A stretch of DNA of 64,000 bases from Acanthopleura granulata. Taxonomy: Eukaryota; Mollusca; Polyplacophora; Chitonida; Chitonidae. Both the position numbers and the translations under genes were made by a program. The notes beneath the pieces were generated by a model. It worked only from the letters and a program-made list of their open reading frames with translations, had not been told where the DNA came from and did no database searches. Position 1 is the stretch's first letter. The number at the start of each line of letters is the position of its first letter. Location of the stretch: contig JABBOT010000029.1 in the NCBI GenBank assembly GCA_016165875.1, positions 2,650,639-2,714,638 on the forward strand, read 5' to 3'. Positions 1-12,014 of the stretch are shown here, piece after piece.

Positions 1-732
1 TTTTGAAATATAATCTTGTCGAGGCCGAGAGGTGTTTGGAGCAGCGGTTATAAGTGAGAAATATCGTGTTGAGCCGACAGTGACAAACTATTACCCAGTC
101 AGCCTGGTCACTGTCCTCGCCTTACAGAACACTAACGAGATGGTCTGACAATACATACACACATCCGTTTTCAGTGTAAGACATTGGTGAGATGTTCACT
201 CCGTAATAATACGGACGACTTGGACCCTAATTGCCGCTACAGAAGACTGCTCGCGACACACCATACATTTGCCAGTCAGTTTGCAGTGTCTTGCAGATTT
301 AGAATCCGTGGAACTATCTAAGAGGAAAGCACGAACTCGACTGTACTTCCTGTCAGGTGAAATAGTGATTCTAGCACTTGCAACATAGTTCATACTTACG
401 ATGTCAAGCGAAATCTTAACGTCTGGTGTGTCTGGTGTTTTTGACATAGCATGTTACGTAAAAATACCAGAGAACCAAGGCAGCCGTCTATCCCGCTATG
501 TCGGAGATTTATCGTTCGTACCGGCAAGGAATCGTTAATTCCATGAATAATGTGTTTGGTGACGGTTTAGCTAATCAGAGATGCCTTTTCCCTGTAACTG
601 GTCCTGGTAATTCGATAATGTTACAAACTGTTCCCCGTCCCTTCTTTACATACAATACGTAACTTGATACATCTGGTTTCTCAGATCGAGGAAAGCATTT
701 GTTTCCTAAAGTTAATTAATCCATATGTGTGT
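1..732. other. Left flank, no supported gene
   Basis: I see no recognisable gene here. One unbroken minus-strand frame of 83 codons (196-447) has no domain, signal peptide or paralogue in the window, so it is not called. The LTR element was inserted at the right edge, where GTGT at 729-732 is the target duplication. Confidence 0.5.
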
Positions 733-1813
733 TGTAAGGGTACCACTATCGGAGAGGAAAAACGATAAACAAATGCCTTGTTCAATTCTCAGATAGCCAT
801 AGACCTTACAAAAGATCACACAAAGAAACACGAAGACGCTGGACTAAGTTCAATACTTATATTTGAACAAAACAGACAATTAGTACAACTGCCAATCATA
901 TATCAAACAATACACGTAATTACAAAAATATATATAGTTTCTTATGGATGTTAGTGTCCTAAATACGAATGGAATATTCCGGCTTCTAACGGCAGGTCAG
1001 TCTACGTAAATATAGAATCCAGTCCATCGGAATTCTCGAATTGAAGGATGACAACTCGTGTAATGACGAACAGCAGAGGGCCCGGTACACCGACGATGGT
1101 AGATATACAACTCCCTGGCAAAGTGCAAGTTTGCTGGGTAGACGGGTTGACAATAGCCTCTGTAATGCCGAGCTGGCGATGTATGTTTCATTCCTCCGAA
1201 ATATACACAAAGTCACTTTCAAGGTAAACTGGGATGAAATGTACATAATCGCACAAAGAGACAATGAGCGACACAAGCTCCAAACCGAACGTCTCCGACA
1301 AAATATCCAGTGGCGAAACACAAGCCCACAAAGTGCTACGTACCGAAAATGGGGTACAAAATGACAATACTGTCGAAAGGCGTTTAAGCCAATATCTCCG
1401 AAATCCCACAAAAATCCTTCTAAGTAGACAAGAGCAAATATGACTCGAGTGGACACAAGTAAAACGACTGCTCTCAAAGTAGACGTAAGTAGATGCCTGC
1501 GAGCTTAACAACTTCGTCGCTCATATTTAAAGGCTAACGTAAAGAAATTTCTGAATGGTTTGTTCGTAAACATGTTTACAATATGGGTACATCTTTTCAC
1601 AATAATATGGGTACATCTTTCCAGATGTACGCTCTAAGTACAATGACACGAACTCATAAACACAAAAGCCTCTAGGCTTCAGAACACGCGACTGAATTCC
1701 AGCGCAGGCTATCACGTACACAAAGAAAAAAAATGTAGGTCAGACACACACCTGGTTAACGTGAAGACAAATAAAAAAAATATTACAATATTTTAAAGAC
1801 GGGGTTCGTGACA
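733..1813 (-). repeat. 3' LTR of the gypsy element (left copy)
   Basis: This 1081-bp copy matches 5757-6777 along its length with scattered substitutions. It carries a short repeated segment around 1583-1620, where the motif ATATGGGTACATCTTT occurs twice; the right LTR has it once. Both LTRs share the outer motifs TGTAAGGGTACCA and AAAGACGGGG. Open frames of 100-160 codons occur on both strands of both LTRs and look incidental. Confidence 0.88.
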
Positions 1814-1829
1814 CCGCCCTCCCCCCCAA
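1814..1829 (-). other. Polypurine tract next to the 3' LTR
   Basis: On the coding strand this is a run of G with one A (GGGGGGGAGGGCGG), ending exactly at the LTR boundary. That is the expected position of the plus-strand primer for an element read on the minus strand, which independently supports the orientation. Confidence 0.65.
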
Positions 1830-2272
1830 GGAAAGATAACTGTACAAATGTACGGTGATCTTTACAACCACTGAATATAAAACATATATTAACAATAGTG
1901 ACAAGATGATGTTACAAGTAATATATGTACATATACAAAGAAATATACATGTACAAATCTCAATTAAGCTCTGGATAGAACGTCAGCCACAATATTATCC
2001 TTACCAGCAATATGTACAATTTCTAGAGCATAAAGCTGCAAGGTCAACCAGTGATGTTACGATGGTCTTGCTGACCTTGAATAACTCTGCGAACACGAAA
2101 TCATTATGATCATTATAAACAGACAAGTATGTACAATGACATTACCAGTACAATTACTGAAACAATCCCATGAACTTAAAGGATTACACTATGTGCTGAA
2201 ATAACACAATGAACCTTTAGGATTACAATATATACACAGTATATACAGTGACAATAACATCACATCCAGTAA

Positions 2273-2641
2273 TTATGTAATGCCATTATTCAGCATGTAC
2301 AGGTTTTCCTTGCTAACAAACTTTAACTTTGCAGGGTTAAATCTGTAGGGGTGCGGTTTAATGGGTGCAGCCTTCCCTACATCTACATCATGTACAGCAG
2401 CATTAGTACAACCAGGTACATCAGAACATATCTCAGGATAAATCTCGAGCAACTTACAAATACCCTGTCTCTGACTGTTAGAAAGAATACTTAACACTTC
2501 ATCTAAATTACTCAATACACCTGAGTTATCCAACTTAGAATCTAACAAATCCACCTGAATGCTGCCTGGCTCTTTGGACTCGGTACATGTAGTAGATAAA
2601 TCATCACTCTGCTCTACGTGGTTTAATACTGTGCTAGCCAC
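2273..2641 (-). pseudogene. Reverse transcriptase N-terminal edge, truncated
   Basis: A 122-codon open frame. Its second half carries the linker that precedes RT in gypsy pol genes of this type: a YPEI..DVPGCTN segment, then HDVDVG and a PIK.HPYR motif, which is the usual start of the RT fingers. The sequence stops before any RT catalytic block; no YxDD or RNase H exists in the remaining 460 bp before the left LTR. It lies downstream of integrase on the coding strand, which is what defines the Gmr1 order. The break may be a deletion between RT and the 3' LTR. Confidence 0.75.
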
Positions 2642-2683
2642 AACTACTGACTGACTTTGCTCACGGGAATGGTACCTCTTTTT

Positions 2684-3750
2684 TTATATTAATGTGACAC
2701 ACTTTTTCAGCCTTCTCATGATCAGGGGTGTTAATAAGGTAGTTAACATCACTTTCTTAACCACTTGATATGGTCCCCTAAACTTGGCCTTACGTGGTTC
2801 CTGAGATAGAGACAATAAAACCAAAACATGGTCTCCAGGAGAAAAACTTCTTAGCTTAGCCTTCTTGTCATAGTACAATTTCATCTTCTCTGAGAGGTCT
2901 TCAAATTAGGTCGAGCTATCTCCCGGGATTGACATAACCTATCATGAAACTGGGAAACATAGTCTAATAAGTTTCCTTCTGTCTCCTGGGCCAAGATAGG
3001 CTCCTTCATCAAAACTAAAGGGCCTCTAACCTGATGACCATACGCTAACTCAAATGGACTAAACCCAGGGACTCATTAGAAGTATCCCTAGTGACAAACA
3101 ATACAAACGAAATGCCCTTGTCTCAACCTTCCGGGTATTCCAAACAATACGTTCGAAAAGCAGTCCTCATGGTTTGGTGATATCTCTCCAAAGCACCCTG
3201 GGATTGAGGGTGGTAAGCTGTGGATTTAAGTTGCTTAATCCCCAGCTGATACATCACTTCCTGAAATAATCCTGAGAGAAAATTTGATCTTTGTTCAGAC
3301 TGTACTTCCTTAGGTAAACCATACGTTGTGAAAAACTGTAACACACCATTAACTATCTGAGGAGTAGTTATCGGTTTCAGTCGGATTGCTTCAGGAAATC
3401 TAATATCTGTATCCATAATAATCAAAAGATACTTGTATCCTGACTTAGTTCTGGGTGATGGACCAACACCATCAACAAGTACCTTATTAAATGGTTCATC
3501 CAAAGCAGGAATAGGAATTAAGGGTGCAGGCCTTACATCATGCTGTTTTCTTACTAGCTGAGAGGTATGGCATGTCTTACAGAAATTAACTATATCCTTA
3601 TGAATTCTAGGCCAGTAAAAACGGCGAGTGATTTTACTTTCTGTCTTTCTAATGCCTAAATGTCCACCTGTGGGAATCTCATGAGCCATTCTCAGAACTT
3701 CCTGTCTATAACTTGGAGATAATACAACTTGACTGAAAATTGGTCAATCA
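2684..3750 (-). pseudogene. Gypsy integrase with GPY/F-like module, frameshifted
   Basis: The main open segment (3123-3689) holds a zinc-binding H..H..C..C module (HLG...FYWP...C..CHTSQ), a core starting near VDGVGPSP, and the C-terminal YHPQSQGALERYHQ block with the catalytic Glu. The middle acidic position reads QSEQRSNF where this family normally has SDQ, so Asp appears replaced by Glu. Frameshifted continuation covers 2884-3120 (SPFELAYGHQVRGPL), and 2684-2884 holds FSPGDHVLVL and FRGPYQVVKK, the GPY/F module. In life it would insert the cDNA; this copy cannot be functional. Confidence 0.85.
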
Positions 3751-3873
3751 TCACTAGCTGATACATGAGGAGGTCTATACTTCCTCATCAACAGCTCATC
3801 CTCCATACAATAAGCAACAGGTACATCAGCTATTTCCCCCACAGATAAAGCAGACTTACTCAACTCCCTTAAT

Positions 3874-4392
3874 TCAGGATCTGGCTAGTTTAACCACGTC
3901 AATTCGAGAAAACACAGGAGTTTCTAACTCCTCAGCATCCTCTATACCATCAATATCATGAAAGAAAGTTTCAGCCAAATTAATATTACCGGCTGAATCC
4001 TTAATGGTAATAGAAGAATTATCTTCCTTCTCCATAGCTGTTTTCTGTGACCTCGTAACCACACATGAGGGAAATATACCTGGAAATTCCTCCTCTAGGT
4101 CGTCTGTATTTTTATCCAAAACCGGAACACTACAGACATGAGAACACGCCTTGACCTTATCTCCTGCTAAGTCATTACCCAGCAAAAATGAAATACCGTC
4201 CACGGGCAATGTATTAACAAACCCTACAGTTATTAAACAAGTGACCAAATCAGAAGTAAGGGTAACATCCTGTAATGGAACAGACATAAAATTTCCATTA
4301 ATACCCTGGATGAAAACAGGACAGTTGGCTTTATCAGAATGTGCGGGATATACGTCTACCAATATCAAAGACTGACTAGCCCGGGTATCCTA
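3874..4392 (-). pseudogene. Retropepsin-like protease and linker
   Basis: A 164-codon open frame resembles a gypsy aspartic protease: the active-site segment, a VPLQDVTL strand and a GISFLLGNDLAG flap/C-terminal motif. Just upstream, at 4378-4389, the catalytic DTGA reads DTRA: Gly is replaced by Arg, and an in-frame stop lies just before it. The C-terminal acidic tail is a linker leading toward integrase, consistent with PR-INT order. The protease would cleave Gag-Pol; the glycine change predicts loss of activity. Confidence 0.78.
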
Positions 4393-4426
4393 AGTATACG
4401 AACAGGGGAGGTAATTCCATTACCAG

Positions 4427-5594
4427 TTACCACACCGTCTGAGACAAATCCCGAATAAGTCTTGGAGTCTGAACTACTTCCTTAACTCGTGGTTTAACAA
4501 TAGGACCAACACTACCTACCTCTACCTGTGACCTCACTGGTTTACAACTGGAGTTAACAAAAGCTACTGGCTTTAGCTCCTCTGTTCTTTTCAGTACTGG
4601 GCAAGCCGATAGGAGATGCCCTGTGTTTTTACAATAATGGCGCAAGGGTGGGTTAATACCTTGAGGTTTGGATTGAAAGGTCTTCTTCTCAGAAGAATAA
4701 CCCACATTTGATTTAGGTTTCTCACCGGTCTGCCTGTCGGTAGTAAAATTTGTAAATCTTCTTATCAGAATTCCACTTCTGATGAAATTTAGGCTGAAAT
4801 TTTTCTCCATTAATCTTATGGTCCAGCTCATATTCATCAGCCAAACTGGCTGCAGTCTTGACGTCCTTGACCTTCTGTTCACCTAAACAAACCTTGACCT
4901 CATTAGGAACGCTAGTCTTAAATTCCTCCAGAAGAATAACCTCCCTTAAATTATCAAAAGAAGAATCTAACTTCAGAACCCTGTACCAACTATCAAATAG
5001 CGTTTCTTTACCACTGGCAAAACTCCACATAAGTTTCACCAGACTATTTCCTTAACTGTCTAAACTTCTGTCTATAGGCCTCTGGTATAAGCTCATAAAC
5101 AGTTGCCTTAACTCTTTTGTAATCTGAAGGCTGATCTACTGACAAAGCAGAATAGATATCTTCAGCTTTACCTTCGAATGTACTCTGCAGTAACATTGTT
5201 CAATATCTCTCAGGTCACTTCAAGATAACAGTCACTTTCTTAAAAGGATAGCAAGAACCTTTCTACATCCTTATCATCAAATTTGGTTACTAATCTGATA
5301 TTTCGAGCCAAATCAAATCCTTGGTGATTACGACTAACAGCTTCATTCTCACTACCCTTAACCTGGAGATATTTTTAACTCTACATCACCACCCTGTCTC
5401 TTAATAGGCAAAGTATTACCTAAGCCCAAGTGTTTGTTGAAAGCATCCACCATTTCACTTTCCCAAAGACTCTGGCGTAAATCTAATTCAAACTTGTCAG
5501 CTATCTTCCTCAAATCTGCCTTCTTTAACTTTGACAGCTTAACTGACAAATCTTCACTATCAAGAAATGAATCTACATCAAATTCCCCAGCCAT
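4427..5594 (-). pseudogene. Gag, frameshifted, with a degenerate zinc knuckle
   Basis: The likely start is Met at 5594 (MAGEFDVDSFLDSEDL), about 160 bp inside the 5' LTR, followed by an acidic/lysine-rich N-terminus. A middle segment (4722-5039) has the gypsy capsid C-terminal pattern LEEFK..VPNEVK..L.EQKV followed by LADEY. The last segment (4427-4882) has one CCHC knuckle, but its first Cys is Arg (RHYCKNTGHLLSACP), one base away from Cys. Several stops and frame changes separate the three parts. Confidence 0.8.
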
Positions 5595-5729
5595 AATTAC
5601 ACAATAGAGTGCACAAAGAAACTATAGAAACAGTTGTACAAAATGTGAATCTCTGTTTGATCCAAAACAGGAACCAAAACACCGCTACACAAGCTGAAAA
5701 TGAAAGTGCTGCAATCTACTACAAGCAGG

Positions 5730-5756
5730 TTTTAGTTCCCGTACAAGGCCCCAATA
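5730..5756 (-). other. Candidate primer-binding site
   Basis: Immediately inside the 5' LTR, the coding strand reads TATTGGGGCCTTGTACGGG. A TGG-initial segment 2-3 bases after the LTR is where a tRNA primer would pair. I could not assign the tRNA. Confidence 0.4.
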
Positions 5757-6777
5757 TGTAAGGGTACCATTATCGGAGAGGAAAAACGATAAACAAATGC
5801 CTTGTTCAACTCCCAGATAGCCATAGGCCTTACACAAGATCAAACAATACTTCAATACTTATATCTCAACAAAATAAGACAATTAGTACAACTGACAATC
5901 ATATATCAAACAATACAGATAATTACAAAAATATATATAGTTTCTTATGGATGTTAGTGTCCTAAATCCGAATGGAATATTCCGGCTTCCAATGGCAAGT
6001 CAGTCTACGTAAATATAGAATCCAGTTCATCGGAATTCTCGCAATTGAAGGATGACAAATCGTGTAACGACGAACAGCAGAGGGCCCGGTACACCGACGA
6101 TGGTAGACATACAACTCCCTGGCAAAGTGCAAGTTTGCTGGGTAGACGGGTTGACAATAGCCTCTGTAATGCCGAGCTGGCGATGTATGTTTCACTCCTC
6201 CGAAATATACACAAAGTCACTTTCAAGGTAAACTGGGATGAAATGTACATAATCGCACGAAGAGACAATGAGCGACACAAGCTCCAAATGAACGTCTCCA
6301 ATAAAATAGCCAGTAGCGAAACACAAGCCCACAAAGTGCTACGTACCGAAAATGGGGTACAAAATGACAATACTGTCGAAAGGCGTTTAAGCCAATATCT
6401 CCGAAATCCCACGAAACTCCTTCTAAGTAGACAAGAGCAAATATGACTCGAGTGGACACAAGTAAAACGACTGCTGTCAAAGTAGACGTAAGTCGATGCC
6501 TGTGAGCTTAACAACTTCGTCGCTCATATTTATAGGATAACGTAAGGAAAATTCTGGATGGCTTGTTTGAAAACCATGTTTACAATATGGGTACATCTTT
6601 CACCAAGGCACGCTCTATGTACAATGACACGAACACAGAAGCCTAGAGAACACGCGACTGAATTCCAGCGCAGGCTATCACGTACACAAAGAAAAAAGGG
6701 TACGTCAAGCACAGACCTGGTTTGCACGAAGACAAATGAAAAAAGATTACAATATTTTAAAGACGGGGCTGGTAACA
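5757..6777 (-). repeat. 5' LTR of the gypsy element (right copy)
   Basis: This 1021-bp LTR is homologous to 733-1813. It starts TGTTACC and ends CTTACA on the coding strand, with TSD GTGT just outside at 6778. It differs from the left LTR by many single-base changes and short indels, so the insertion is not recent. Confidence 0.88.
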
Positions 6778-8459
6778 GTGTGGAAAATGATAGGAAACAT
6801 TCTTAGTAATGAAGGCTGCACAAATGTCGCGGAACACACCTTTGATGCACCTAAATTATTTTTCAAAATGAAAAAATTAAGCCAATGAAGCCAAGTAAGT
6901 TGATTACCTAAATTTGAATAGACCTTCTCTTATGTGGTCTTGACCTTTCTATGGCATTCGTTCTTGAAGAACGAAACTATTTAATATTCGTCTTCCCGCA
7001 CTCTGTTTTTCGCATATAGAACTAAGCTCTCGTATGTCTGGCTCCACGTTACAATAGGTAATATACATGCATAATCCCATTTCAAGTCAAGAGATAAAGT
7101 GAGAAGCATTCATCTGGACAGTGCGTCTAGGGCGTCTTCAATACTTTGTCAGTCGTGTTCAGTAACATGCCCTTTATGAAATCAGCTGACCACACCAGAT
7201 AACAGATTCGAAGATACATATATTTCGTATTCCTGGTAATATCGACTACAGGGCAAAAGGTGTTTGAGTCTATGGAGGGAGGCTTCATTGTGAACAAATT
7301 ATTCATAAGCCACTATACGCTGTTGAAATGGACCCGTTGTACCATGGAATTTTTGTCCACATAACAGATCCATGAACTCATGCCAATTGCCTGGGTTGGG
7401 AATTACCTTCTAGCTCATTTATTACGCCTTGGCGACAGTGAATGGTACGGATTTGCACAAGAGAGTCTGCTTTTCACTACATTTGCATTTCTTTACTCTT
7501 CAGTAAAACTCTTTCCACCGTCTTCATACGCTTGAAATGCATTCTAGAGTAAAAAATTCCTTTCAAACGTAAATAAAAGAAATCGAATAAGGAACAGTTT
7601 TGAATGGATGTATTAATTTCGCTTAATGAATGGGAAGCCCGCGTGTTGTTGATTATATTTTTTTGGCCGTTTGCAAGAAAAAATACTGTTCTACACACCC
7701 TACAAGTATGCAGTCTCCTGTCAAAAAGTTTAGAGCCAAGGAATGTCAAGTCGAAGTTGATAAAGTGAATGCATCAGAGGCAAACAGCTAAGTACTAAAT
7801 AATTGTAACAGTGGACCCTAATAGGCCTACTCTTCCATTTCTTCTCTCTCTGTAGACGAGGCTGAGTTTATTCTCCGGCAAATCAGGTATCGTTAATCTT
7901 GGTATCTCCTGTCACGCCTATCAGTTCTTGGTTTTATCACCATGAATAAAGGTCAGTATAAGGTGATAAACCTTACTTCAGCGTAGCAGCATAATTTTGT
8001 CTGCATAGCTTGCGCATTGGAATTTGTATTACCCTCTCATAGGGTGCTAAACATGGTTAGGATCATAGTGCTGACACTTATGGGACAGTGCCTTTTTTCT
8101 GTGTGGGAAACAATACTACTTTTAGAAAAGCATTTCCTTGTCGATTATTCTTGAAAAGTAAATGTAAGTTTAATATAGAACAATAATGACGTGTTTGTTG
8201 CAAGTTTGTGAAGACATCATAACATTTAAATTTCTTTTGTGTATATTCCATTTTAAGATAATGATACCAGATAGTGTTACTCGACCCTAGATGCAGAAAT
8301 GCCTTATGTTGGCGCATTTATGGAGCTTGGTCAACATGTTTTCCCCTTGTTATTGAAGACTACTTTTTCAAAATCAAACATAGTAAAAGATAGCATGTTC
8401 ATGAACAATACTTTAAAGTTTTTTCTTGCAATTTTTTCAAACATAAGAACTTCAGGTAT
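6778..8459. other. Intergenic, nothing recognised
   Basis: About 1.7 kb of AT-rich sequence. The longest frame (7477-7749, minus, 90 codons) shows no domain or paralogue. I see no repeat or RNA gene. Confidence 0.5.
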
Positions 8460-8897
8460 TTAAAAGCCCAATAATGAAGAGAAGAAGCCATCAAACATCC
8501 GTATTACATAGCACAAACCAGAGAAGTCAGTAGTAAGATAGTTCATTATATGTAAGTCCATGTTTATAGGAAAAATCAACATTTCCAACAACTGTAACGT
8601 ATGGCGACAAACTTCGAACACTCGGACATAAAAAAGTTTTACTCCCAAACCATTCTAACGGTTCCGTCAGATCGGATTAGTCTGGACAAGCCTTGGCACG
8701 GTTGATCTCAGACAGTCTACAATATGATAACGGTCTTTATTCCCTGGTGTTACACGCATCAGCTCAGTTATCTCATCTTCACGAGTCTCTGCGCCTAATG
8801 TGAATTCGACATTCGTCAGCGGCCTTACCTTCTCCATTGCTCTTAAACTTATTATACCAACCAGGTAAATCAGTTTATCTCCCGCTAATAAGCTCAC
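8460..8897 (-). pseudogene. Exon B of unrecognised gene family, minus-strand copy
   Basis: The frame at 8667-8897 aligns by eye with the plus-strand segments at 18920 and 22890. Shared features are a VEFTLG / VKFSLD strand, a GN.D/N..Y motif and YHIVDCL..TVP against YYIVHCL..AVP. It ends at a stop produced by a small indel relative to the copy at 23075. Homology continues in another frame (8460-8648, YVRVFEVCRHTLQLLEM). The family is unknown to me; Cys spacing suggests a secreted or disulfide-bonded domain, which is inference. On this strand it lies about 3.6 kb downstream of the exon A copy at 12530-12960, so the two may belong to one gene. Confidence 0.5.
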
Positions 8898-9590
8898 AGA
8901 TTAACAAGATGAGTGTCTCTGCCCATCTTCAGCGTTAAAACCGATAATATCATATCGCGGTGTCGTAAAAGTACGTGAAAATTTGACAAACTGCCAAAAA
9001 TCAAAATCCAAGGCGATAATTTCAAGAACAAATGTCCCGCGTCAAATCTGCAAACGTGAGCATAATTAATAACATAAAATTCACAGCCTAATAACCCTAC
9101 GAAGTTTAATTAGGAGGCTTGTCAGAAATCTGGAGAAATGTTTTATTTTAGGCAGTTTCTTTCAACTGATTGTTTTGAAATAAGTGAAACAGTCTAACAC
9201 AAACAAGGAATTACATACATATATATTAATGTGAGCGCCAACAATCCAGCCAGGAAAAGGGGCTATCACTTTTTATTCCTATCTGACATGTATACACATG
9301 TAAGGAGTCCGTCAAGTATAGAATGCTAGGATAATACAACGTGTCTCTCAACTCCTCGACTTCGACAATAATTCATTCCTCAGTATTACCTGATATAAAA
9401 CCTGCGAAACAATGTAGTACTTCGGCTGTGGCTTTATTGAGGCTCCATACGTAAAACGGGGATGTGTGCTATGTATATACACCCCCGCGTCTTGAATAAA
9501 AGGTTATTTGTATCAGATGTATATTGTGTTAAAAGGAAAGACAACACTAGACACTAGTGCATGATAACCGAGATATCGCAGTTCAGATTA
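8898..9590. other. Intergenic, nothing recognised
   Basis: AT-rich sequence with no frame, repeat or RNA gene that I can support. Confidence 0.5.
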
Positions 9591-9593
9591 AGC

Positions 9594-9690
9594 AAAAAAA
9601 AAAACGCCCACGTGGGGATAATCGAACGGGTCGCCACGCTCTCAATTTTAACCACTCAAGGGCGAGATATTTCGACCACTCGAGAAGACA
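9594..9690 (-). repeat. tRNA-like / SINE-head sequence
   Basis: On the minus strand there is a pol III B-box-like GTTCGATTATC and two CGAGTGGT / GAGTGGTTAAAAT segments that resemble a Ser/Leu-type tRNA D-arm. It ends CCCACGTGGGCG followed by a run of T. The cloverleaf is imperfect and the D-arm motif occurs twice, so this is more likely a tRNA-derived SINE head or tRNA pseudogene than a working tRNA. Confidence 0.45.
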
Positions 9691-12014
9691 TCTCTTTCCG
9701 CTGTGACGTCAGCAGTATTCAGTTCACCATTGTGCCATATAGAAGTAGTCTTCAATGAGCTGCTTTCCTTGTGATTGTGAGACAATTGTGAAATACTATA
9801 AAGCTATTTTCAACGAGATAATGGTAGTGGAATATATCAGGGGTTATTCCCCACGCTCAAAACCAGGAGGCCACAATGAGTGGCCTTGGATGGTGATAAT
9901 AACCAGGACCGTACTTCACGCATAAAAGAGTGTCTCGAACTTAATACTTAAGTGCGTTGGGTACGGGTGACGCGGCATCGTGTTTCCGGTTTCTCAAAAA
10001 TGGCGTATCCTATGTCCTCGTAAGAATTCCAGATTAAAGGGTGATTTACCCTTTAAGCACGTAAAAAAAGTTCTTATTCCCGTTTATGTCTGTATGGACC
10101 CCTTTTCTTAACTTGGTTATGTTTTTGTTGTCTTTCCTTTTAAGATCTTTACAATCGCAAAAAAGAGCTCATGTCTCTTACAAAAACCACTGTTACTCCA
10201 GATGACCAAATCTAGGGCCTGGGTTTAAGTGCTTGCATCAGTATTCTATCACCTGATATGGGGTATCGTAAAAATACTGCCAAGGCAATCAACTACAAGT
10301 TAGGGATTCCAGGCAAGGAGTCTACATTCATCCTCCGGGTAGATTTATTTTACTCCAGCAGTCCATATCCCAAGAGATTTGCCTGTGAGGACTTTTCTTC
10401 ACGATGTGCTTTTGATTTCTCTTCCCTATGCTCAACAGTAAACAAATTCACTCTGAAGTTACAGCCTAAGAAAGAGAAAAAATAGCAACTGGCAAGTAAG
10501 TGCTGACATACCTATCACTTCTTGTTTCAAGGCTCCACTTAACCAACAGTTAGTGTGTTCAAGCCACTAAAACACCATCTCACAAAATGCGTGATTACGA
10601 TTCGTTAGAATACTGCACAGACATCTATGTGTACACATTCATGTATGGTATTCGGGGATGAAGTGTGAACAATCACTCGTGAATGCGAGCCTGGCTTCAG
10701 AGCTGCGGATTCCTGAGAAGCCGATAAAAAACACTGAACTACCATAACTCTGCACTTTGGGTAACCTCACATTTTTCGCTTTACCACGTTCATGTCTCCA
10801 TACATAACAGTTTGTATGAAAAATGGCCCTAGTAAAAAAGCCTTGAATCTGGTCTTTCAGCCAGCAACCGTCTCTTGTTTTCGACTAACCTATGACCAAC
10901 ATGGCTGACGGAGAAGTCCGGTACATGTAAGTTGTGTGTTTTATGATGAAGCTCAAAGCATCTTCTCTCAGGTGGAAACACGTATATCCTCACACAGACA
11001 GTCATTTCCATGTGACCAGACGGTAAATCTGTTCTATCAATAAGACACAGCTGAAAGTTCTGGCAGATCTACACGGAGGTTTAGGAGTACAGGGAGACAG
11101 GACAGGCTAGATGCGACAACACGCCAAGTGTCAAGGTCAAGTCTGACGCAACACAATGTACTCGTGACAGGCCTCTCGTCACAATGTCGGACACATTTTC
11201 TTACGTATTTCACAGTAGGTTCTCTGTTTAATCTGTTCTTATGGCATGCTGTTTACATCCATGAGGAGTAAAACTTTTCTTCAGATCGGCAAGTGGTTTT
11301 CCATTTAGGTAATTGGCTCTGGTGGCAACGTTGTTAATCGCAATTTCGGTGAGTCACATTGCTGATGGCGACACAGATAAGGATAACGCTGCTGATATTA
11401 ACACCAATCGACTTATTTATTCCTTTCATTGTTGTAAACTTCCATACTCAAAACAATCTCAGTTTTGCTACCGTTCTTTGGCAAGTTGCTGACGAACTTT
11501 CCCTCGTGTTACCTGCAGATGTGCACACCTTATTGGTGGAAGACAAACAAAAGACTAACAAAGACTGTAACACAACCATCATCGTCAGCTTATTATGACT
11601 TATGCGCAGTGGGGAGCCACAGATACTCTGTACCAGAACAGTGTTGTACCCTCACCTCGTGTGTCACATTGATTGTAAGGCAGCCACCATACAGGGATAG
11701 ACCGGGGAAGTATAAGATCAAGTGTAGTAAAAAGAGTAAAGTTTGAAGATTTTTCAAGACACCATCCCATAATATTTTATACCTTCTGTACGAACAGACA
11801 TGCTTTATCGCCATAACCTTTCTGGTAAACGTAAATCCTGTCCGTTACTCTACCAGTGCAATGTCAAGCCGTGCTTTTACCCGTCTATATTCTACAAAAG
11901 CTGCACACTGTGGCACCCTGCCAGCTCTTCTGTCTGGTCTGTGCGCTGGTAAAACAAAGGACAGAAGCCAACCTTTCGTAATCGAGCTGAACTCTTATCT
12001 GTATATTCAACATC
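9691..12014. other. Intergenic or intronic, nothing recognised
   Basis: It lies between the array and exon B of the minus-strand unit and so may be intron. Frames at 10258-10485 (+) and 11359-11746 (+) are short and have no recognisable motif, so I do not call them. Confidence 0.45.

Larger units (their letters stand above)
733..6777 (-). mobile_element. Gmr1-like Ty3/gypsy LTR retrotransposon, degenerate
   Basis: Two related LTRs (733-1813 and 5757-6777) flank about 3.9 kb of minus-strand gag-pol remnants. GTGT at 729-732 is repeated at 6778-6781 as a 4-bp target duplication. On the coding strand the LTRs begin TGTTACC or TGTCACG and end CTTACA. Reading right to left the order is gag, retropepsin, integrase, GPY/F-like segment, then the N-terminal edge of reverse transcriptase. 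Integrase before RT is the known arrangement of Gmr1-type gypsy elements, a family fact. RT and RNase H are absent. Frameshifts and stops throughout, plus substitutions in the zinc knuckle, protease and integrase motifs, show a dead copy. A solo LTR of the same family lies at 43477-44469. Confidence 0.88.

Noticed and set aside
986..1511. Long overlapping frames on both strands of the left LTR (also at 5962-6514)
   Set aside because: They lie within LTRs, occur on both strands and differ between copies; no domain or Gag/Pol similarity.
11359..11814. Overlapping frames on both strands
   Set aside because: No motif, no paralogue and no splice or promoter context.
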